In this document: positions 5,907 to 11,318 of the stretch, piece after piece
Numbering within the stretch: position 1 is the first letter of the stretch
Layout of the letters: each line of letters starts with the position of its first letter
Assembly (NCBI GenBank): GCA_937996605.1
Contig: CALKVB010000546.1
Location: 1 to 11,318 of the forward strand
Reading direction: 5' to 3'
DNA from: an uncultured Oxalobacteraceae bacterium
Lineage (GTDB): Bacteria > Pseudomonadota > Gammaproteobacteria > Burkholderiales > Burkholderiaceae_D
DNA length: 11,318 nt
Translations under genes and position numbers: made by a program
Notes under the pieces: generated by a model
Seen by the model: the letters and a program-made list of their open reading frames with translations, nothing else
Told to the model about the DNA's origin: nothing
The model's database searches: none

Positions 5907-7580
5907 ATGTTTCAATTCTTGAATAAGAAAAATGTTGTGACCGCTGTTTTATCTTGTTTTACGATGGCAATTTCAGCGCATGCAAACACGCTGTTTATTA
6001 ATGCGAACGGCTATACCTTAATCAAAGCAAATAAACTAATTCGCTTCGATGCTATGTTGGTCGATGATCAAGGTAAAGTTGTTAGTACTGGGACACAAAG
6101 TGCTTTGCGCGCTCAGCATCAAAAGGCTAGTGTGATCGATATGCAAGGTAAAACTCTACTGCCCGGGTTGATCGATGCGCATGGTCACGTGTTCGAGTTG
6201 GGCATAGCCGCGAGTCAATTGAGCTTGCGCTCCACCTCGAATCTTGCACAGGCCCAACAGGCGATTGCAGAATATGCGCAAAAATATCCGCAACATCAGT
6301 GGATTTTGGGTGGCGAATGGAATCAGGCAATTTGGAAATTGGGACGTTTTCCTAGCGCGTCGGAAATTGATGCGGTGTTGAAAGACCGGCCTGTGTGGCT
6401 ACGAAGAGTGGATGGTCATGCAGGTTGGGCGAACTCTGCCGCGATGAAACTCGCTGGTATTTCTCGTGATACTCCTGATCCTCAAGGTGGCAAGATAGAG
6501 CGCGATGCGAATGGCAATGCAACAGGCATATTTGTTGATAATGCGATGTCTTTGATCGAGAAGGTTTTACCAAGTAAAAACGAAAGTGAAATGCGTGCGG
6601 CCTTGGATGCGGCGATGGCTCAACTACGCAGTGTCGGGCTCACATCAGTTCATGATGCGGGCGTCTCAAAAGAAGATGATCAATTATTCCGTGAATATGC
6701 GAACCAAGCGAAATTGACGACGCGTGTGTATGGCATGATCAGTGGTGTACAAGGCTTTTTCGATGAAGTGGCGAAGCGTGGCCCATTAAATTCTTTTGCT
6801 GACGATAAGTATGCCTTGCGTGCTGTAAAGTTGTACTCCGATGGTGCTTTAGGAAGCCGTGGTGCAGCATTATTAGCGCCGTATAGTGATGCGCCGCAAA
6901 CGAAAGGCTTGTTATTCGTTTCGAATCAAGAAATGCAATCGATGGTAGCAAAGGCGGCTTCTCACGGTTATCAAGTGAACGTGCATGCGATTGGTGACGC
7001 TGGGAATCTGCAAGTGATTAATAGTCTAGCCGCCCTTAAGGGTAAGGACAGTGCGTCCGTATTGAGGCATAGAATCGAACATGCGCAAGTGCTGCAGCTC
7101 AGTGATATTCCACGATTAAAAACCAGCCATATTATTCCATCCATGCAGCCAACTCATGCAACCTCGGATATGAATATGGCTGAGGATAGGGTCGGCAAGG
7201 AACGTTTGAAAGGTGCATATGCCTGGCGTACATTCTTAAAACAAGGTTCACGTATTGCTTGCGGTTCGGATTTTCCGATTGAGAGCCCGAATCCGTTTTG
7301 GGGAATTTATTCAGCGGTGAGCCGCCAGGACTTCGATCAAAAACCAGAAGGCGGCTGGCACCCAGAGCAGGCGATGACACGTCTTGAAGCATTTCGTTGT
7401 TTTACACTCGATGCTGCTTACGCAGCGCGTCAAGAAAATATTCTAGGTAGTTTAGAGAAAGGAAAATGGGCGGATTTCATCGTGATTGATCAGGATATTT
7501 TTACCGTACCCGTTAAACAAATTTATCAAACTCAAGTATTGCAGACTTGGCAGGCTGGCAAACAAGTCTATGTAAAATAA
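5907..7580 (+). CDS. Exported amidohydrolase, YtcJ-like (amidohydrolase family 3)
   Basis: This protein of 557 residues (561 if it starts at 5895) belongs to the metal-dependent amidohydrolase superfamily, which hydrolyses amide or similar bonds. The substrate cannot be told from sequence. Residues 1-26 look like a signal peptide ending A-H-A, so it probably acts in the periplasm. The metal site is complete: D-A-H-G-H (His92, His94), the lysine in V-K-L-Y-S-D-G-A-L-G (Lys308), N-V-H-A-I-G-D (His360), R-I-E-H-A (His392) and C-G-S-D-F-P (Asp455). G-G-E-W-N near 135 and V-D-G-H-A-G-W near 168 are typical of the YtcJ-type group, and the C-terminus has the usual L-E-K-G-K-W-A-D-F-I-V-I-D strand of the composite beta-sandwich. 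It is a single-gene unit with its own terminator. Neighbours give no pathway. Confidence 0.9.
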   Translation: MFQFLNKKNVVTAVLSCFTMAISAHANTLFINANGYTLIKANKLIRFDAMLVDDQGKVVSTGTQSALRAQHQKASVIDMQGKTLLPGLIDAHGHVFELGIAASQLSLRSTSNLAQAQQAIAEYAQKYPQHQWILGGEWNQAIWKLGRFPSASEIDAVLKDRPVWLRRVDGHAGWANSAAMKLAGISRDTPDPQGGKIERDANGNATGIFVDNAMSLIEKVLPSKNESEMRAALDAAMAQLRSVGLTSVHDAGVSKEDDQLFREYANQAKLTTRVYGMISGVQGFFDEVAKRGPLNSFADDKYALRAVKLYSDGALGSRGAALLAPYSDAPQTKGLLFVSNQEMQSMVAKAASHGYQVNVHAIGDAGNLQVINSLAALKGKDSASVLRHRIEHAQVLQLSDIPRLKTSHIIPSMQPTHATSDMNMAEDRVGKERLKGAYAWRTFLKQGSRIACGSDFPIESPNPFWGIYSAVSRQDFDQKPEGGWHPEQAMTRLEAFRCFTLDAAYAARQENILGSLEKGKWADFIVIDQDIFTVPVKQIYQTQVLQTWQAGKQVYVK

Positions 7581-7600
7581 GCTTGTTGAAGTTGAGATGG

Positions 7601-7630
7601 AAGGGCGAGCGATGTGCTCGCTCTTTTTTT
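7601..7630 (+). terminator. Intrinsic terminator after the amidohydrolase gene
   Basis: GCGAGC (7605-7610) pairs with GCTCGC (7616-7621) around GATGT; the stem extends outward to 7601/7625 through one G-U pair. Seven T residues follow (7624-7630). On the minus strand the stem is not followed by a T-run, so it would serve the VOC gene poorly. Confidence 0.9.
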
Positions 7631-7661
7631 ACAAAAGAAGGTTCTTACAAAACATAATGCA

Positions 7662-8033
7662 TCAAGCCATGCAAAACACATTGAGCTTATTGCCATCGAG
7701 ATCGCGGAAATACCCTGCATAGAAACCCGAGTCTCCTCGCGGTCCAGCGGGACCTTCATCTTTACCACCTAGGGCCACGGCTTTTGCGTGAATCGCATCA
7801 ACTTTGTCGCGGCTATTAACAATCAGTGCCACCATAGTGCCATTTCCAACGGTAGCGGCTTGTCCATCAAAAGGTTTAATAATGCCGAGTGAGGGTTGTG
7901 TTGGACTAACTGCCCAAGCAATAAAACGATCCGATTCCATAAAGCGCGAAGCGCCGATCACCCCCAGTAATTCATCGTAAAATTTCGCAGCGGCTTCGTA
8001 GTTGTTGGTGCCTAGGGTAACGTATCCAATCAT
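7662..8033 (-). CDS. VOC-superfamily (glyoxalase/bleomycin-resistance fold) protein
   Basis: This 123-residue single-domain protein has the paired beta-alpha-beta-beta-beta units of the vicinal oxygen chelate fold. Unit one begins I-G-Y-V-T-L-G-T-N with A-A-K-F-Y-D-E-L-L-G (about 14-24); unit two ends with the typical G-Y-F-R-D-L-D-G-N-K-L-N-V-F at the C-terminus. The first strand has no histidine or glutamate where glyoxalase I binds its metal, so lactoylglutathione lyase activity is doubtful; the reaction is unknown. ATG 8033 has a strong AAGGAG (8044-8039) at five bases. It starts 21 bp after the ABC transporter gene ends on the same strand, so the two are probably co-transcribed. A link to the exported compound (sequestering or modifying it) is only a guess. 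Confidence 0.88.
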   Translation of the reverse strand: MIGYVTLGTNNYEAAAKFYDELLGVIGASRFMESDRFIAWAVSPTQPSLGIIKPFDGQAATVGNGTMVALIVNSRDKVDAIHAKAVALGGKDEGPAGPRGDSGFYAGYFRDLDGNKLNVFCMA

Positions 8034-8038
8034 ATTTT

Positions 8039-8044
8039 CTCCTT
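8039..8044 (-). promoter_or_regulatory. Strong ribosome binding site of the VOC gene
   Basis: AAGGAG on the minus strand with a five-base spacer to ATG 8033. It lies inside the 21-bp gap after the ABC transporter gene, so the VOC gene can be translated from the same mRNA without coupling. Confidence 0.75.
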
Positions 8045-8054
8045 GTCGTTGTAT

Positions 8055-9863
8055 TTACTGCTCGTGAATGTGGAACTGTAGTTTAGCAAGTTTGGCATAC
8101 ACACCGTCTAATGCAACCAAGCTTTGGTGATTACCAACTTCAACGATTTCACCGTGATCGAGTACCAAGATACGATCTGCACGTTTTACGGTAGCCAGGC
8201 GATGTGCAATGATGAAGGTGGTGCGACCTTGCATAGCAGTCTCTAAGGCTTGTTGTACCAATCGTTCCGATTCGGCATCCAAGGCGCTGGTGGCTTCGTC
8301 GAGTAACATTAATCGTGGATTTTTAAGTAGGGCGCGAGCGATGGCTATCCTTTGTTTTTGCCCGCCAGATAAGCGCACACCTCGTTCACCCAAGAATGAC
8401 TGATAGGCATCTGGTAGCTGCTGAATGAAGTCGTGCGCTGCAGCCATTTTAGCTGCTTGTATGACTTCTTCGTCGCTGGCATCGTGACGGCCGTATCGTA
8501 TGTTTTCCATGGCGTTGGCGGAGAAGATAACGGTATCTTGTGGCACGATGCCAATGGTGGATCGCAGTTCATTCAGACTTAGGTCGCGGATGTTGACGCC
8601 ATCGATTGCAATACTGCCATATTGCGGATCGTAGAATCGCAGCATTAATTGAAACAAGGTCGTTTTACCTGCTCCAGAGGAACCTACCAGCGCGATCGTT
8701 TCCCCAGCTTCGATGTCGAGATTGATACTATTCAGGGCGGGGGGTTGAGGACGTGATGGATAGAAGAATTGTAGATCTTTAATCGCTACTTTGGCACCAT
8801 GCCCACTATTTGGCGGGAGTGTTGATGGATGAAGTGGTTCGGTGATTGGTGATTGTACTGACATTAATTCAAGTAAGCGTTCGGTTGCGCCGGCAGCACG
8901 TTGCGCATCGCCGAGCACTTCCGAAAGTGCGCCAATCGCACCAGCAACAATCGAGGCATATAAAATAAATTGACCTAATTTACCTCCACTCATTTCGCCG
9001 TTGACAACAGCATGGGCGCCAAGCCACAGCACAAATACAATCGCGCCGAAAATCAATAAGATGGCGACCATGGTCAACAGAGAGCGTGCACGAATGCGTC
9101 GCATCGCGGTGTTGAATGCATTTTCAACTGAACCAGAGAAGCGCTGTGCTTCAATTTTCTCATGGGTGAAAGCCTGCACCGTTGGCATGGCATTGAGAAT
9201 CTCTCCCGCCACTGCCGAAGCATCGGCGATACGGTCTTGTGAATCACGTGATAGCTTACGTACCCGGCGGCCAAAGAAAACAATAGGCAAAACCACTAAA
9301 GCAAGCATGACAATAATGATCGATGACAGCATAGGGCTAGTCACGAACAGCATAATCAAGCCACCTAAAAATAAGAGAAAATTGCGCAGCGCCAAACTGA
9401 TACTTGTACCAACTACGGTTTGAATTAAGGTGGTATCGGTAGTTAAGCGCGATAAGACTTCACCAGTTTGAGTGGTCTCGAAAAATTCTGGGCTTTGATT
9501 CACCACATGTGAATAAACGGCACTTCGTATATCCGCGGTGACGCGTTCACCTAGCCATGACACCATATAGAAACGTGCGGCAGTGGCAATCCCCAATACA
9601 ACAGCAACGCCGAAGAGCGAAAAAAATGTGAGGTTGACGTGTTCAATGCCACTCGTACCGCTACCTATCTTACTAAACCCGAGATCGATCATTTGTCTGA
9701 AGGCATAGGGGATGGTCAGCGTTGCCATCGCGGCGACCAGCAAAGCGATGCCAGCCAACGCGAATTGTCGGCGATAGGGACGAAGGAAAGGGAGTAGGCC
9801 CCGTAGCGTTGCTAAGGTACTCAGTTGGTTTGTTGCTTTGGGACTGTCGGTTGAAGTAGCCAT
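8055..9863 (-). CDS. ABC exporter half-transporter, MsbA-related (fused membrane and ATPase domains)
   Basis: This 602-residue inner-membrane exporter has the ABCB half-transporter layout and should work as a homodimer. Six membrane helices span about 33-320, starting after R-G-L-L-P-F-L-R-P-Y-R-R-Q. The ATPase domain has Walker A G-S-S-G-A-G-K-T (394-401), Q-loop glutamine 442 in V-P-Q-D, signature L-S-G-G-Q (498-502), Walker B L-M-L-L-D-E (518-523) with catalytic Glu523, and the H-loop His554 in A-H-R. All catalytic elements are present. The family includes lipid A flippase MsbA and multidrug exporters; this member resembles the separate MsbA-related group common in proteobacteria, so the substrate is open. 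ATG 9863 is chosen: AAGGAA lies upstream, though 12 bases away. An in-frame TTG at 9944 lacks a ribosome site and would add 27 unlikely residues. Confidence 0.9.
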   Translation of the reverse strand: MATSTDSPKATNQLSTLATLRGLLPFLRPYRRQFALAGIALLVAAMATLTIPYAFRQMIDLGFSKIGSGTSGIEHVNLTFFSLFGVAVVLGIATAARFYMVSWLGERVTADIRSAVYSHVVNQSPEFFETTQTGEVLSRLTTDTTLIQTVVGTSISLALRNFLLFLGGLIMLFVTSPMLSSIIIVMLALVVLPIVFFGRRVRKLSRDSQDRIADASAVAGEILNAMPTVQAFTHEKIEAQRFSGSVENAFNTAMRRIRARSLLTMVAILLIFGAIVFVLWLGAHAVVNGEMSGGKLGQFILYASIVAGAIGALSEVLGDAQRAAGATERLLELMSVQSPITEPLHPSTLPPNSGHGAKVAIKDLQFFYPSRPQPPALNSINLDIEAGETIALVGSSGAGKTTLFQLMLRFYDPQYGSIAIDGVNIRDLSLNELRSTIGIVPQDTVIFSANAMENIRYGRHDASDEEVIQAAKMAAAHDFIQQLPDAYQSFLGERGVRLSGGQKQRIAIARALLKNPRLMLLDEATSALDAESERLVQQALETAMQGRTTFIIAHRLATVKRADRILVLDHGEIVEVGNHQSLVALDGVYAKLAKLQFHIHEQ

Positions 9864-9908
9864 GAGTATTGATGTTTCCTTAGGAGAGTTTGCAGCGGGC
9901 ACGGTGCT

Positions 9909-9914
9909 AGTATA
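9909..9914 (-). promoter_or_regulatory. Possible -10 element for the ABC transporter operon
   Basis: TATACT on the minus strand matches five of six consensus bases and would place the start near 9902, about 40 bases before ATG 9863. No good -35 at 16-18 bp was found, so this is weak. A start here would rule out translation from TTG 9944. Confidence 0.25.
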
Positions 9915-10010
9915 TTGTGTCAGCTTTTGCAAGACATTACTCAAGCATGTGCGTCCAACTTCATGCGATTCAAGTCAACAAAAATGAAATAGCAACGTTA
10001 TTCGAATTAA

Positions 10011-10016
10011 TACAAT
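10011..10016 (+). promoter_or_regulatory. Possible -10 element for the DUF2799-like lipoprotein gene
   Basis: TACAAT matches five of six consensus bases and lies 17 bp before ATG 10034. No acceptable -35 is seen at the right distance. If used, the leader would be about 11 bases with no ribosome site. Confidence 0.25.
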
Positions 10017-10033
10017 TTAACATTCTCAAAATA

Positions 10034-11318
10034 ATGCAAAAACAAGTTCAAAATTTACTAAGTTTCTTGAGTGTGGCAATGTGTGCCTTGGTCTTGTCAG
10101 CTTGCTCTGGCACGATGCGCGAGATTCGTGACTGCAAGCAAGGTGATTGGGTAATGATAGGTCAAAAAGATGGTGAGGCCGGATTGATGGCGAAATTCGA
10201 GGATCGCCGCGATTTTTGTGCGCACTACGATGAAGAAAAAATAAAGAAAGAATCAGCTTCCTTGTATCAAACAGGATGGATTGCTGGAAATGCACAGTTT
10301 TGGAATCGGATGGGAGTGGCTGATGGTCGTGCACCTCGACCACAAACTTTCTATGCTCAGCAGCTGAACAATGAGAAAGTCCTCAAGAACAGAACGCCAG
10401 CAAATCCCGCTGCCTATGAAGCAGGGTGGAAGGTGGGTAATGCAGATTATTGGTTTGGCATAGGCGATCAAGATGGCAGCGCTGCAAAAAATGCTGATAC
10501 TGAAAAAGATCGCGCTCAAAGTAGCGGTGAGATTAGTTTCAATATGGACGCTTATCGGCAGGGATGGAGTCGAGGCAATAAGGCTTATTGGACACGTTTG
10601 GGGTTCGAAGATGCGCATAACGGCGTCAGCGATAAGCAATTTATTGAGCATCAAAAGCGTGCTCAACAATCTAAGTTGTTCGTGCGTGAGAATGCTTACC
10701 GTCAGGCTTGGGAGCAAGAGATTGTCGAATATTGGAAGCGCTTAGCTTGGTCGGATGCGACTAGCGGCTGGGATGTGTATATGCGCCGCGTTGATGCCAA
10801 AAAGCGTGATCTCAAATTTAGCGAAGTAGAATATCAGGCGATGTGGGAGAAACGCTTACAACAATATTGGACAGATGCAGGACATGACGATGGATTTGGG
10901 CAGCCAAACCGTTTCGAAGAACGTAACGCCAATGCCCGTAATGATAAATTATTTGTTTTGGCTCGTTCAAAAGATGATTATATGCAGGCATGGTATGCGG
11001 AAAATGCACGTTATTGCAGCCCACAGAATGCATTTGAATTCGGTCGTCGCTCAGCGTATTTCGCTTTAAATGTATGTAACCCTAATGTACAAGGCCGAGC
11101 GCAGCATGGTTATGTTAGTGGTGAGCGTTATGAGAACGTGATGCGTGAACGCGTTCGAGTTGAACGTGATCTGAGTAGCACAATCGCGAGACGCAACGAC
11201 AATGATGACAAATTGCGCCGCCTCGAGAAAGAGATCAAACGCGATCAAGATAATAAAGACCGTCCACGTAACGAAGAGACGGCTAAAATTGATAAAAAAC
11301 GTGAACAAGACCGCGCAG
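10034..11318 (+). CDS. Repeat-expanded DUF2799-like lipoprotein, 3' end outside window
   Basis: The frame is open from ATG 10034 to the window edge (428 codons, no stop). Residues 1-23 are a lipoprotein signal peptide with lipobox L-S-A-C (lipid Cys24), so it should be anchored in the envelope, probably the outer membrane. D-C-K-Q-G-D-W with G-x-x-D-G-x-x-G (33-50) and F-C-A (61-63) resemble the N-terminal half of DUF2799. Y-C-S-P-Q-N-A followed by Y-F-A-L-N-V-C (327-348) and H-G-Y-V-S-G (358-363) resemble its C-terminal half. Between them lie repeated aromatic units of about 48 residues (listed separately). From about 362 the chain is highly charged, likely coiled coil. DUF2799 has no known function, and its members are, from memory, much shorter. 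No ribosome site is visible. It is divergent from the ABC transporter. The family call rests on motif memory, not a search. Confidence 0.8.
   Translation, partial: MQKQVQNLLSFLSVAMCALVLSACSGTMREIRDCKQGDWVMIGQKDGEAGLMAKFEDRRDFCAHYDEEKIKKESASLYQTGWIAGNAQFWNRMGVADGRAPRPQTFYAQQLNNEKVLKNRTPANPAAYEAGWKVGNADYWFGIGDQDGSAAKNADTEKDRAQSSGEISFNMDAYRQGWSRGNKAYWTRLGFEDAHNGVSDKQFIEHQKRAQQSKLFVRENAYRQAWEQEIVEYWKRLAWSDATSGWDVYMRRVDAKKRDLKFSEVEYQAMWEKRLQQYWTDAGHDDGFGQPNRFEERNANARNDKLFVLARSKDDYMQAWYAENARYCSPQNAFEFGRRSAYFALNVCNPNVQGRAQHGYVSGERYENVMRERVRVERDLSSTIARRNDNDDKLRRLEKEIKRDQDNKDRPRNEETAKIDKKREQDRA
10265..11017 (+). repeat. Six-copy protein-level repeat array within the lipoprotein gene
   Basis: Units begin at Tyr residues 78, 128, 174, 222, 267 and 316 (steps of 50, 46, 48, 45 and 49). 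Each has Y-x3-W-x6-[YF]-[WC] in exact register: W82/W90, W132/W140, W178/W186, W226/W234, W271/W279, W320/C328. In the first five, x3-[GA]-x2-D-[GA] follows (D97, D147, D193, D241, D286). The bases are not closely repeated, so the duplications are old. Confidence 0.85.

Noticed and set aside
9001..9423. 140-codon + strand open frame opposite the ABC transporter
   Set aside because: It is a shadow of the membrane domain of the transporter, with no domain or ribosome site.
9864..9944. TTG at 9944 as the start of the ABC transporter
   Set aside because: No ribosome site; the added 27 residues do not look like part of the family, and a -10-like element lies inside them.
10253..10717. 154-codon minus-strand open frame opposite the lipoprotein gene
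   Set aside because: The + frame has a lipobox, repeats and domain motifs; the opposite frame has no recognisable features.
11066..11308. 80-codon minus-strand hydrophobic open frame
   Set aside because: Its hydrophobicity comes from reading the charged coiled-coil tail codons backwards.
1..11318. CRISPR arrays, tRNA or rRNA genes, phage or complete insertion sequences
   Set aside because: No regularly spaced direct repeats, cloverleaf sequences, transposase or phage proteins, or terminal inverted repeats were found when reading the window.

Overview
The window looks like chromosomal DNA from a betaproteobacterium. A low-to-moderate-GC member of the Oxalobacteraceae (Undibacterium-like) is my best guess, from the long alanine-rich ExbB, the tandem ExbD genes with a nearby TPR protein, an MltD-type transglycosylase and an MsbA-related ABC half-transporter. 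The genus is inference only. I see no tRNA, rRNA, CRISPR array, complete insertion sequence or phage gene.

Left part (1-3664, + strand): the 3' end of a tonB-type gene, then a full-length exbB and two consecutive exbD genes. Together they form an inner-membrane proton-driven energy transducer for outer-membrane uptake receptors. A perfect 12-bp hairpin without a U-tract lies between exbB and the first exbD. A strong intrinsic terminator (2201-2225) closes this operon. A separate exported TPR-like protein follows as its own unit, with a candidate promoter and its own terminator (3634-3664).

Middle (3665-7630): about 390 bp without a convincing gene (perhaps a decayed coding fragment), then a minus-strand MltD-like lytic transglycosylase with LysM domains. 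Divergent from it is an exported metal-dependent amidohydrolase of the YtcJ type with every expected metal ligand visible, ending in a clear terminator (7601-7630).

Right part (7662-11318): a minus-strand operon of an MsbA-related ABC exporter half-transporter followed 21 bp later by a small VOC-fold protein. Divergent from these is a lipoprotein gene that runs off the window end.

The most unusual object is that last gene. It appears to be a DUF2799-type lipoprotein whose normal N- and C-terminal halves have been separated by an array of about 48-residue units. The aromatic pattern Y-x3-W-x6-[YF]-[WC] is kept in exact register in six copies (residues 78-328), followed by a charged, probably coiled-coil tail. 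All four non-lipid cysteines of the mature protein seen here lie outside the inserted units. Most other genes are cell-envelope functions (energy transduction, peptidoglycan turnover, export), but I see no evidence that they form one system.
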